Assembly: GCA_030147525.1 (NCBI GenBank)
Contig: JASBVF010000002.1
Coordinates: forward strand, 248,001-312,000
Direction of reading: 5' to 3'
Source: Bacteroidota bacterium
GTDB taxonomy: Bacteria > Bacteroidota > Bacteroidia > Chitinophagales > Saprospiraceae
Length of the DNA: 64,000 nt
A program made the position numbers and the translations under genes. Each line of letters opens with the position of its first letter. Position 1 is the stretch's first letter. Of the stretch, positions 25,178 to 33,141 are shown in pieces. Under the pieces are notes generated by a model. That model was not told where the DNA came from, did no database searches, and saw only the letters and a list, made by a program, of their open reading frames with translations.

Positions 25178-25795
25178 TCACTTGTATTGCAGGATGTCCA
25201 GCCGCTCTTCGCAAAAATCAAAATCAATATCCACATTGGAAGCAACCACCGTCAGGCGTCCGGCAGCAAAGCGGTCGACGAGCTGGCGATACCAGTCCAT
25301 TCCCTGGCGATCAAGGTTGGTGGTGGGTTCGTCAAGCAGTAGAACGGGAGTATCGGAACAAAGAGCCAGCAGGAGTTTTAGGCGCTGCTTCATCCCGGAA
25401 GAGAAATGACGTATTTCTTTGTTGGCAGCTTTTGAAAACGCCAGTAAATCCAGTGCTTCCGGTGTGCCAAGACCCTGGCGAAAGGGTTTGAATTTTTGAT
25501 GAAAATCGAGCGCTTCCAGCAAGGTGAACTCTTCGATGAGTTCGATGTAGGGAGCTGCGTAACTCACTTCGCTGTACACTTCTTCCGGCGCAACTTTTTT
25601 TTCATTTTTCAAAAACTCCACTTTCCCTTTGGATGGGGTCAGGTGCCCGCAAATAATTTTCAGCAAGGTGGATTTCCCGCTGCCGTTTGGCCCGGTGATG
25701 GCATAGCTCCTGCCCTCTTCAAAGCGGTAGTCGACCCCTTTGAAAATCCAGTCGTAACGATAGCGTTTGGAAACTTGTTGAAAGGAAATTTTCAT
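25178..25795 (-). CDS. ABC transporter ATP-binding protein
   Basis: 205 residues, a single short ABC ATPase domain: Walker A GPNGSGKS near residue 37, Q-loop region, signature HFSSGMKQRLKL and Walker B VLLLDEPTTNLD. The shape is closest to CcmA-type small ATPases. No permease gene adjoins it. It lies 60 bases downstream of lpxA on the same strand, behind a hairpin; linkage to the lipid A cluster may reflect a role in envelope transport but that is inference. Confidence 0.88.
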   Translation of the reverse strand: MKISFQQVSKRYRYDWIFKGVDYRFEEGRSYAITGPNGSGKSTLLKIICGHLTPSKGKVEFLKNEKKVAPEEVYSEVSYAAPYIELIEEFTLLEALDFHQKFKPFRQGLGTPEALDLLAFSKAANKEIRHFSSGMKQRLKLLLALCSDTPVLLLDEPTTNLDRQGMDWYRQLVDRFAAGRLTVVASNVDIDFDFCEERLDILQYK

Positions 25796-25810
25796 GCGGG
25801 GATGAATAAT

Positions 25811-25847
25811 GAGCGATGAACTGCGTGATTTGCGCAGTTCATCGCTC
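25811..25847 (-). terminator. Terminator hairpin after lpxA
   Basis: A perfect 15-bp stem (GAGCGATGAACTGCG with its complement, 25811-25825 and 25833-25847) with a 7-base loop lies just downstream of the lpxA stop. Confidence 0.7.
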
Positions 25848-25855
25848 CGGGTGGG

Positions 25856-26698
25856 TTACCTTCTGCCATTTGTTTGCAGAAAGCCACGCATAATGCCCCG
25901 GTCAGCCTTGCGGAGGAATTCGAGAATGTAATCTCGCTCCGGTGTGGCGTCGATATCAGTTTCAATGAGTTCAATGGCCTGAGTAGTATTGTAGCCTTTC
26001 ACGAAAAGAATCCGGTAAACATCCTGAATAACATGAATTTCTTCCGGTGTAAAGCCTCTTCGGCGCAGGCCGACCGAGTTGATCCCTGCATAGGAAAGCG
26101 GTTCACGGGCTGCTTTCACGTACGGTGGAACGTCCTTGCGAACCAGCGAACCGCCACCGATGAAAGAATGTGCGCCAACTTTTACAAATTGGTGAACGGC
26201 TGTTAAGCCGCCAAGTATGGCAAAATCCTCGATTTCGATATGGCCGGCAAGCGTAACGCCGTTGGCCAACACGCAGTTTTTACCGATGTGGCAATCGTGT
26301 GCGACATGAACGTAAGCCATGAGCAACGAACCTGCACCGATGGTAGTGCGATGACTGGCCTGAGTGCCCCGGTTGAGCGTAACGTACTCACGTACGATAG
26401 CTCCGTCTCCGATTTCAACCAGGCTATACTCACCTTTAAACTTCAGATCCTGGGGTACAGCACCTACAACTGCGCCGGGGAAAACTTTACAGCCTTTGCC
26501 AATCCTTGATCCATCCATGATGGTAACGTGAGGACCGATCCAGGTATCGTCGCCAATTACTACGTCCTTTCCAATGGTAGTGAAAGGCTCGACCGTTACA
26601 TTTTTACCGATTTTTGCTTCGGGGTGAATGTATCGGAGTGCGTGACCATTACCATTGAGGTTTGGAAGGATGGACGTTTGATCTGTAGAAATTTTCAT
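25856..26698 (-). CDS. lpxA: UDP-N-acetylglucosamine O-acyltransferase
   Basis: 280 residues of the left-handed beta-helix acyltransferase that adds the first 3-hydroxyacyl chain to UDP-GlcNAc in lipid A synthesis. Hexapeptide repeats run from about residue 25 to 195; the catalytic histidine lies in YVHVAHDCHIG and the family-specific segment GLRRRGFTPEEI starts the C-terminal helical domain. About 20 extra residues precede the first hexapeptide (SILPNLNGNG). It is the last of three lipid A genes on this strand, after lpxD and lpxC/fabZ, but a 390-base spacer separates it from the latter. Confidence 0.95.
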   Translation of the reverse strand: MKISTDQTSILPNLNGNGHALRYIHPEAKIGKNVTVEPFTTIGKDVVIGDDTWIGPHVTIMDGSRIGKGCKVFPGAVVGAVPQDLKFKGEYSLVEIGDGAIVREYVTLNRGTQASHRTTIGAGSLLMAYVHVAHDCHIGKNCVLANGVTLAGHIEIEDFAILGGLTAVHQFVKVGAHSFIGGGSLVRKDVPPYVKAAREPLSYAGINSVGLRRRGFTPEEIHVIQDVYRILFVKGYNTTQAIELIETDIDATPERDYILEFLRKADRGIMRGFLQTNGRR

Positions 26699-27090
26699 TA
26701 GAAAAATTTACGTAGTTATAAGTTGGTATTTCCGTTACTGAACTTAAGGCTTAAATAGAAAAACGACAGGCTTGAAAGCTTGTTTGCAGATCAGGGTGAA
26801 TGATTTTCCGCAAATGCTATCCATGAATACAGGAGAATTAACCTCAAACAGATGAGTATGAATGGAGCCGGCTAAAAATTGTTTGATCAAACTACTCGTA
26901 AATTGTAATCCTCCCGAAGTTTTTCGCACTTTACCTTAACGTCTCTTTAACTTGTAACGCTTCCTTTTATTGTATTACAAATGGAGGATTTTTTTCTGAA
27001 ACCGTCTATAAGCCAGTGCTTAATCAGCATTTTCAAAGTTTGGCAAATAACTGACAAATTGCTTAAAATCCGATCCAGTCTGACTTCATC
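26699..27090. other. Spacer between lpxC/fabZ and lpxA without a supported gene
   Basis: About 390 bases, A/T-rich. The longest minus-strand frame (26744-26929) has no recognisable content. I see no TAnnTTTG box on the minus strand and no strong hairpin. An unusual gap, because the two genes are normally adjacent. Confidence 0.45.
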
Positions 27091-28512
27091 CTAATTTTCG
27101 GCTCCCACTTTTTCTTCGACCTTTTCCGTACGACGCACAATTTGAGCTGTCAGCTCACCTTCCGAAACCAGCTTGTTCCCGACGTAGGCAGTGCCGTGCA
27201 TCTGTACCAGGCCCCTGCGAATGGGTGCTGTAAGTTCCATTTTCAGCAGCAGGGTGTCGCCCGGAACCACCTTGCTCTTAAACTTCACGCCGTCAATTTT
27301 CACAAAATAAGTATCCCAGTTACCGGGGTCTCCGACTTTCGAGAGCGCCAGAATTCCGCCGGCCTGGGCCAGTGCTTCGATTTGAAGCACGCCCGGAAAA
27401 ACCGGGTTACCGGGAAAATGTCCCTGAAAAAATGCTTCGTTGAAGGTGATATTTTTCACACCAACGACATGATTATCAGACAGTTCGATAATTTTATCCA
27501 CTAACAAAAACGGAAACCGGTGTGGCAGGCTGGCTGCAATATCCATTGCCGTGTAGAGCGGTTCCGCATTGGGATCGTACTTGGGCACACCCTTCAGACG
27601 ACGTTGCTCAGTGTAAAGTTTTTTCAAAAGTTTGGCAAATTCGACATTAGCAGTGTGGCCAGGCTTGGTGGCCACGATTTTGCCCTTGATGGGTTTTCCA
27701 ACGAGCGCAAGATCACCGAGAACATCGAGTAGTTTGTGGCGGGCCGGCTCGTTGTTGAAAGACAATTCAGTGGTATTTAAAATACCCTCCTTGTCGATTT
27801 TAACGCTGGGCTTGTTCAGTTTTTTAGCGAGCGCATCCAACTCATCCTGCGTCATCAGCCGGTCGACAATGACGATGGCATTGCTAAGATCGCCACCTTT
27901 GATGAGATCATGCTCCACAAGATATTCCAGCTCATGCAAAAAAACGAAAGTACGGGCAGGCGCAATTTCTGTTGCAAAATCTTCGATGCGTGTCAGTGAA
28001 GCATACTGTTGCCCCAGGATTTTCGAATTGAAATCAATCATCGTCGTCACCTGAAAAGTATCAGCAGGTAAAGCCATCAATTCGGTACCGGTCAGTTCAT
28101 CGTAATAGCTGATCGGCTCCGTGATTTCAATAAAATCACGCTCTTCCGCCTGCTCTTCGATACCAGCGCCTTCGAGCGTTTTGACAAATTCGACGGAGCT
28201 TCCGTCCAGGATGGGTACTTCCGGGCCGTCAATCTGAATCAGGCAATTGTCGATAGACAAACCGAAAAGTGCAGCAAGTGCATGTTCAACCGTACTGACA
28301 TGGGCTGTCCCCTGTTGAATGGTTGTTCCTCTCAGGGTCGATACTACCTGATTGACGTCAGCACGGATGACCGGCTGATCTTTCAAATCCGTTCGCTGAA
28401 ATTTAACGCCATGTCCGGGTTCTGCAGGACAAAAAGTCATCGTAACTTCTTTGCCGGTATGCAGACCAATACCTTTGATGCTTGTCGATTGTTTTATGGT
28501 GCGCTGATTCAT
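27091..28512 (-). CDS. Bifunctional LpxC deacetylase / FabZ dehydratase
   Basis: 473 residues, a natural fusion typical of Bacteroidota. Residues about 1-300 are UDP-3-O-acyl-GlcNAc deacetylase LpxC, the committed step of lipid A synthesis, with zinc-site regions HVSTVEHALAALFG and RHKLLDVLGDLALVG. Residues about 325-465 are 3-hydroxyacyl-ACP dehydratase FabZ, with LPHRFPFLLVDKI (catalytic His) and GHFPGNPVFPGVLQIEALAQ (catalytic Glu). Fusing them may balance fatty-acid flow between phospholipid and lipid A. It starts 60 bases after lpxD, and the two are probably one transcript. Confidence 0.95.
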   Translation of the reverse strand: MNQRTIKQSTSIKGIGLHTGKEVTMTFCPAEPGHGVKFQRTDLKDQPVIRADVNQVVSTLRGTTIQQGTAHVSTVEHALAALFGLSIDNCLIQIDGPEVPILDGSSVEFVKTLEGAGIEEQAEERDFIEITEPISYYDELTGTELMALPADTFQVTTMIDFNSKILGQQYASLTRIEDFATEIAPARTFVFLHELEYLVEHDLIKGGDLSNAIVIVDRLMTQDELDALAKKLNKPSVKIDKEGILNTTELSFNNEPARHKLLDVLGDLALVGKPIKGKIVATKPGHTANVEFAKLLKKLYTEQRRLKGVPKYDPNAEPLYTAMDIAASLPHRFPFLLVDKIIELSDNHVVGVKNITFNEAFFQGHFPGNPVFPGVLQIEALAQAGGILALSKVGDPGNWDTYFVKIDGVKFKSKVVPGDTLLLKMELTAPIRRGLVQMHGTAYVGNKLVSEGELTAQIVRRTEKVEEKVGAEN

Positions 28513-28572
28513 AACATTTTTAACTACGAACGTTGAACTCGAAACGATGAGCTGACTTTTTGAAAACCTTGC

Positions 28573-29619
28573 CTACGAATGGTCATTCGCCGTCCTTAAT
28601 TTTTTCTCTAACTTATTGATTTTCTGATATAAACTGGGCAACTTTTTAAAAACAGCATAGGAGCGCAGGTAATCGCTGTAGGGAAGCGCCGGAGAGCCGT
28701 AAAGGGCCGTTCCAGGTTCATTCACAGGTGCTGCGACGCCACTTTGAGCCTGTACCTGCGTTCCATCGGCCACACTGATGTGACCTACAAATCCTGTCTG
28801 ACCGCCAATGCGGCAGTTTTTCCCAATCTTGGAACTGCCTGCGAAACCGGCCTGCGCCGCAACGACCGTATTTTCACCAATTTCAACATTATGAGCCACC
28901 ATGATGAGGTTATCCAGTTTCACACCTTGCCGAATGATGGTGCTTCCCATAGTCGCCCGGTCGATGGTGGAATTGGCGCCAATCTCCACGTTATTCTCGA
29001 TAACGACGTTGCCCAGTTGAGGTAATTTAAGGTAGCTTCCATCCGGCTGAGGCACGAAGCCGAAACCGTCGCTTCCTACCACGACGTTTGCGTGGAGAAT
29101 ACAGTTATCCCCGATTTTACAATCATCGAAAACTTTTACTCCGGGGAAAAAAATACAGTTTTTGCCAACCTCAACCTGTTTTCCGATGAAAACCTGCGGA
29201 TGCAAAACAGTACCGTCCCCCACCTGAGCACCCTCTTCCACGACCGTAAAGTTACCAATTGAAACTTCCAGGCCTACCTTCGCCGTGTCATGCACACTTG
29301 CGCCTGTAGCGACACCTCCTCCTCCTGGCTTGAGCGCAGCTGCGTATTTTTCCAACAGCTTTCGCATGGCGTCGTACACATTGGCCACCCGAATGAGCGC
29401 AGCTGCGGCAATAGGTTTTGAAGGTTGAAAATCTGTTGGCGCCAGCAGCACAGCCGCCGGCGTGGTGTAAGCGAAGTGCTCATATTTCGGATTAGCCAAA
29501 AAAGTCAGGGTGCCAGATCCTCCTTCTTCGATCTTTCCGGGCTTACTGACCAGGGCGTCTCCATCTCCCTCGAGAACGCCGTCAAGCATGTGGGCAATTT
29601 CTTTGGCTGCTATTTGCAT
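28573..29619 (-). CDS. lpxD: UDP-3-O-(3-hydroxyacyl)glucosamine N-acyltransferase
   Basis: 348 residues. An N-terminal uridine-binding domain (about 1-100; FLANPKYEHFAYTTPAAVLL) is followed by a hexapeptide-repeat beta-helix (about 105-320) and a C-terminal helix (LPSLYQKINKLEKKLRT). The catalytic histidine lies in IMVAHNVEIGENTVV. It adds the second acyl chain in lipid A synthesis, and its product order fits the cluster lpxD-lpxC/fabZ-lpxA, the first gene here being lpxD. A TATCTTTG box on the minus strand (29625-29632) is only 6 bases from the start codon, so transcription from it would give an almost leaderless message. Confidence 0.95.
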   Translation of the reverse strand: MQIAAKEIAHMLDGVLEGDGDALVSKPGKIEEGGSGTLTFLANPKYEHFAYTTPAAVLLAPTDFQPSKPIAAAALIRVANVYDAMRKLLEKYAAALKPGGGGVATGASVHDTAKVGLEVSIGNFTVVEEGAQVGDGTVLHPQVFIGKQVEVGKNCIFFPGVKVFDDCKIGDNCILHANVVVGSDGFGFVPQPDGSYLKLPQLGNVVIENNVEIGANSTIDRATMGSTIIRQGVKLDNLIMVAHNVEIGENTVVAAQAGFAGSSKIGKNCRIGGQTGFVGHISVADGTQVQAQSGVAAPVNEPGTALYGSPALPYSDYLRSYAVFKKLPSLYQKINKLEKKLRTANDHS

Positions 29620-29707
29620 GAGCGCAAAGATAGTTGGCTACACGCAGTTGGCAGTATGCAGTTAGCAGTTTTTTGAAATTGCAGGCGGTGAACTGGCCGC
29701 TGACTGC

Positions 29708-29715
29708 TACTTTTG
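29708..29715 (+). promoter_or_regulatory. Putative -7 box for hemC
   Basis: TACTTTTG fits TAnnTTTG. It excludes a start codon at 29713 and makes the TTG at 29755 the likely hemC start. Confidence 0.5.
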
Positions 29716-29754
29716 CACAAAATTTTTCCATCCACTTTCACAATTTTCGCTGTT

Positions 29755-30651
29755 TTGAAAAAAATAAAAATCGGTACACGGGGCAGCAAGCTTGCCCTCT
29801 GGCAAGCTGAATTTACCAAAAAAACACTGTCTGACATTGGCGTTGAGGCCGAATTGGTCATCATCAAAACCAAAGGTGATGTCGTCCAGCACCTGAGCTT
29901 CGACAAGATCGAGGGTAAGGGTTTTTTCACCAAAGAAATCGAAGATGCCCTGCTAAGGGGCGACGTTGACATGGCCGTCCACTCCATGAAAGACATGCCC
30001 ACCACCCAGCCCGACGGACTGGTGTTGGGCGCCGTTTCCTACCGTGAAAATCCAGCTGACTGGCTCATTATTCAAAAGGAAAAAGTGGCTGATGATCAAT
30101 TGTTTAAGTTGAAAAAAAGTGCTGTGGTCGGCACCTCCTCAGCCCGCCGAAAAGCCCAGTTGCTCGACTATCGCAGTGATGTTCAGTTGCTCGACATCCG
30201 GGGCAATGTGCCCACTCGCCTGGACAAGCTCCGCCGGGGTGATTTTGACGCTATCATGCTGGCCGGCGCCGGACTGAGCAGGCTCGAACTTGACCTGTCC
30301 GATTTTGAAGTCGTAAAACTCAACACCAAAGAGTTCGTGCCCGCCCCAGCTCAGGGCGTGCTGACGTTCCAATGCTGCGCTGATGATACGGACACACGGA
30401 AGTTGCTCCAAAAAATTCACCATCCTGAAATTTCAGCCGTAACGAACGTGGAGCGCAAGGTGCTGAAACTCATAGGCGGCGGCTGCCACATGCCGCTCGG
30501 AGTGTATTGTGAGCGGGATCAGATGGGCAATTACCACGTTTGGGCGGCTATGGCCGATGCCTGGGACCAGCCGGTGAAGCGGGTGCAACTTTCACAAAGC
30601 ACCAGCCTGAACCTGGCCGAGAAAGTGGTGGAAGGTTTGGGCAGGGGGTAG
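29755..30651 (+). CDS. hemC: Hydroxymethylbilane synthase (porphobilinogen deaminase)
   Basis: 298 residues starting at a TTG at 29755, from which the family opening LKKIKIGTRGSKLALWQAEF follows directly. The enzyme joins four porphobilinogens in heme synthesis. Family motifs are KGFFTKEIEDALL, DMAVHSMKDMPT, VGTSSARRKAQL, DIRGNVPTRLDKL and DAIMLAGAGLSRL. The dipyrromethane cofactor cysteine is in IGGGCHMPLGVY. No ATG occurs in the plausible start region, and the -7 box at 29708-29715 sits just upstream. Other heme genes are absent from the window, although cytochromes c at 7.6-10 kb depend on heme. Confidence 0.95.
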   Translation: MKKIKIGTRGSKLALWQAEFTKKTLSDIGVEAELVIIKTKGDVVQHLSFDKIEGKGFFTKEIEDALLRGDVDMAVHSMKDMPTTQPDGLVLGAVSYRENPADWLIIQKEKVADDQLFKLKKSAVVGTSSARRKAQLLDYRSDVQLLDIRGNVPTRLDKLRRGDFDAIMLAGAGLSRLELDLSDFEVVKLNTKEFVPAPAQGVLTFQCCADDTDTRKLLQKIHHPEISAVTNVERKVLKLIGGGCHMPLGVYCERDQMGNYHVWAAMADAWDQPVKRVQLSQSTSLNLAEKVVEGLGRG

Positions 30652-30729
30652 TTGTTTTATTGAAATTATGAAATTAGGAGAAATTGGAAATTTGGTCTAT
30701 CGCTTTGATGGTCAATTGGTTACTCAATT

Positions 30730-31515
30730 TCAATACAGTAAAAGCTGCCCCACCGCCTCCCGGAAAACCGGGCTGAAGATCACACCCCGGTGCCCTTCGT
30801 TCATCGAAACCAGCCTGAACAGGTCGGGGCGCAGTGCCTGTAATTTTTCAGAGGATTCGAACGGAATCACATCGTCACGGGTGCCGTGAAACATGGTGAC
30901 GGGCACTTCCACTTGTTGCAGGTAATCGGCGCTGCGCAGTGGATATTTCAATAAAAAATCAGGTAAAAACGGTACGAGACGGTCTTTCAGATCGACCATG
31001 CTGAGGTATGGAGCAATGAGCAGAAGCTGCTGCGGCCGGTTGTTCGCAGCCAGGTAAGAGGCCATGCCGCTGCCCAGCGAGTAGCCCGCCACCACGATTT
31101 TTTCCTCCGGATAATGTTGTTTCAAAAAATCGTACACCTGCTGCACGTCGTGTTGCAGTTGGGCTTCCGATTCGATTTCGCCGCCGCTTTTGCCATAGCC
31201 CCGGTAGTCGGGCATGAAAATATCGTAGCCATTGCCGGCCATCGTTTCCGCCTGACGCAGGCAGCGGCGGTTGCTGCCCCGGTTACCATGCAGGTACAGG
31301 ACGACGCCTTTCGGGGCCGGATCTTTGAGCCAGAGGCAGTTGAGGGAAATGCCTTCCTCCACTTCGAGGTTCACTTCTTCGCCAGAGCGGAAGGTGAAAT
31401 CCGCCGGGAGTTGATCGGGGTTGAAGATGATTCGCTCCTGCGAAAAGTAAAGCGTTACACAAAAAAGTGTGTACAGGAAAAGTATAAAAATACCGAGGCG
31501 TTTAATCCATTTCAT
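30730..31515 (-). CDS. Membrane-anchored alpha/beta hydrolase (ABHD13/YtrA-like serine hydrolase)
   Basis: 261 residues with an N-terminal hydrophobic anchor (LGIFILFLYTLFCVTLYF) and an alpha/beta-hydrolase fold: oxyanion-hole HGNRGSN, nucleophile in VAGYSLGSGMAS, acidic residue in FHGTRDDVIPF and histidine in MNEGHRGVIF. Proteins of this kind hydrolyse esters or thioesters near the membrane; the substrate is unknown. It converges on hemC with a 78-base gap that holds a weak TATTGAAATT dyad (30658-30667 with 30726-30735). Confidence 0.8.
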   Translation of the reverse strand: MKWIKRLGIFILFLYTLFCVTLYFSQERIIFNPDQLPADFTFRSGEEVNLEVEEGISLNCLWLKDPAPKGVVLYLHGNRGSNRRCLRQAETMAGNGYDIFMPDYRGYGKSGGEIESEAQLQHDVQQVYDFLKQHYPEEKIVVAGYSLGSGMASYLAANNRPQQLLLIAPYLSMVDLKDRLVPFLPDFLLKYPLRSADYLQQVEVPVTMFHGTRDDVIPFESSEKLQALRPDLFRLVSMNEGHRGVIFSPVFREAVGQLLLY

Positions 31516-31761
31516 ATGAACAGGTGATAATTGTTAGAAAAATTAGAACGCCGGAAAGCCTGAAGAGTTGGGCTGCTTGATAATTTTAGCGACACGACAC
31601 ACAACCTGTATGCAGGCTGAATAATTTTTTAACTGAAATCGTACCTTACTTAAAAAGGTCCAGACCAAGACAACTCAACGGAAATAAGAAGTTCCTGTAA
31701 AACATCCCGTCCCGATTATCGTCTTTTCCTTACCTTGACCGCCCAAATTGAACTGCAAATT

Positions 31762-33114
31762 ATGCACATCGTTATCATCGGCAACGGCATTGCCGGCATC
31801 ACCGCCGCCCGTCACATCCGAAAACTCAGCGACCACCGCATCACCGTCATCTCCGGTGAAACCGATCATTTTTTCTCTCGCACGGCGCTGATGTACATCT
31901 ACATGGGCCACATGCGTTTCGAAGACACCAAGCCTTACGAAGACTGGTTTTGGGAAAAAAACCGCATCGAACTCGTCAACGGCTGGGTGGTTAAAGTGGA
32001 CACCAAAACCAAAAAACTCCACTTCGACGACAACCGGGAAATCACCTACGACAAACTGCTCATCGCCTCCGGCAGTAAGTCCAACAAATTCAACTGGCCG
32101 GGCCAGGACCTGGATGGCGTGCAAGGACTTTACAGTTTTCAGGACCTGGAGGCGATGGAACATTACAGCGAAGGATTGAAGCGGGCGGTCATCGTCGGCG
32201 GTGGATTGATCGGCATCGAAATGGCGGAAATGTTTCACACCCGCCACATTCCGGTGACTTTCCTGGTGCGGGAGTCGAGTTTTTGGAACGTAGTACTGCC
32301 GCCCGAAGAATCGCAAATGGTCACCCGCCACATCCTCGAACACGGCATCGACCTCAGGCTGGATACGGAACTCAAGGAAATCTGGGGCGACAAAGCAGGC
32401 AGGCGGGCCAAAATGGTGGTGACTAATAAAAGTGAAAAAATCAACTGTGGCTTCGTCGGCCTCACTGCCGGCGTCAGCCCGAATATCGACTTTTTACATT
32501 TCGGAGAAATCGAGTTAGGTAAGGGCGTGCTGGTCAACGAATTTCTTGAAACCAACATTCCGGACGTTTACGCCGCCGGCGACTGTGTCCAGCTCCGCAA
32601 CCCCAAACCCGGCCGCCGCCCCACCGAAGCCGTCTGGTACGTGGGCCGGATGATGGGCGAAACCGTGGCCTATAATATTTGTGGTGAAAAAGTCGCCTAC
32701 GATCCCGGCATCTGGTTCAACTCCGCCAAATTCTTCGATATCGAGTACCAGGTTTACGGCGACATTAAACCGGAATTACCTGAAAATCAATCCACTTTGT
32801 ACTGGGAGCACCCCGGCGGACGCATGAGCGTGCGCATCAACTGGGATAAAAGTTCAGGCGCCGTGGTGGGTTTCAACCTGATGGGTGTTCGCTACCGCCA
32901 GGAGGTTTGTGAAAAATGGATCCGGCAGGACGTTCATATCGAGGAAGTGCTGCAAAACCTGGGTCTGGCGAATTTTGACCCTGAGTTTTACAAGGAATAC
33001 GAGCAGGAGGTGGTGGCGCTGTACAATCAGCAAACAGGTAAGAGTTTGGCGTTGAGGCAGCGGCGGGGACTGACTAATGTATTGAAGTTTTTAAAAGCTG
33101 CCATCCCTTCTTAA
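31762..33114 (+). CDS. FAD/NAD(P)-dependent oxidoreductase
   Basis: 450 residues from the ATG at 31762, where the FAD-binding strand begins (MHIVIIGNGIAGITAARHIR). The NAD(P)-binding fold shows VIVGGGLIGIEMAEMF at about 143-158 and the second FAD contact is VYAAGDCVQL with D274. The domain order resembles rubredoxin/nitrite reductase-type NADH oxidoreductases. A C-terminal extension of about 130 residues (after 320) has no family label I recognise. The polytopic Fe-S membrane protein gene starts 27 bases later, so the two most likely work as one electron-transfer unit, with this protein taking electrons from NAD(P)H. Confidence 0.85.
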   Translation: MHIVIIGNGIAGITAARHIRKLSDHRITVISGETDHFFSRTALMYIYMGHMRFEDTKPYEDWFWEKNRIELVNGWVVKVDTKTKKLHFDDNREITYDKLLIASGSKSNKFNWPGQDLDGVQGLYSFQDLEAMEHYSEGLKRAVIVGGGLIGIEMAEMFHTRHIPVTFLVRESSFWNVVLPPEESQMVTRHILEHGIDLRLDTELKEIWGDKAGRRAKMVVTNKSEKINCGFVGLTAGVSPNIDFLHFGEIELGKGVLVNEFLETNIPDVYAAGDCVQLRNPKPGRRPTEAVWYVGRMMGETVAYNICGEKVAYDPGIWFNSAKFFDIEYQVYGDIKPELPENQSTLYWEHPGGRMSVRINWDKSSGAVVGFNLMGVRYRQEVCEKWIRQDVHIEEVLQNLGLANFDPEFYKEYEQEVVALYNQQTGKSLALRQRRGLTNVLKFLKAAIPS

Positions 33115-33141
33115 TTATCCGATTAAAAAAGAAAAATAGCC

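Noticed and set aside
26744-26929. 61-residue minus-strand frame in the lpxC-lpxA spacer
   Set aside because: No signal, domain or start context; too short to support.
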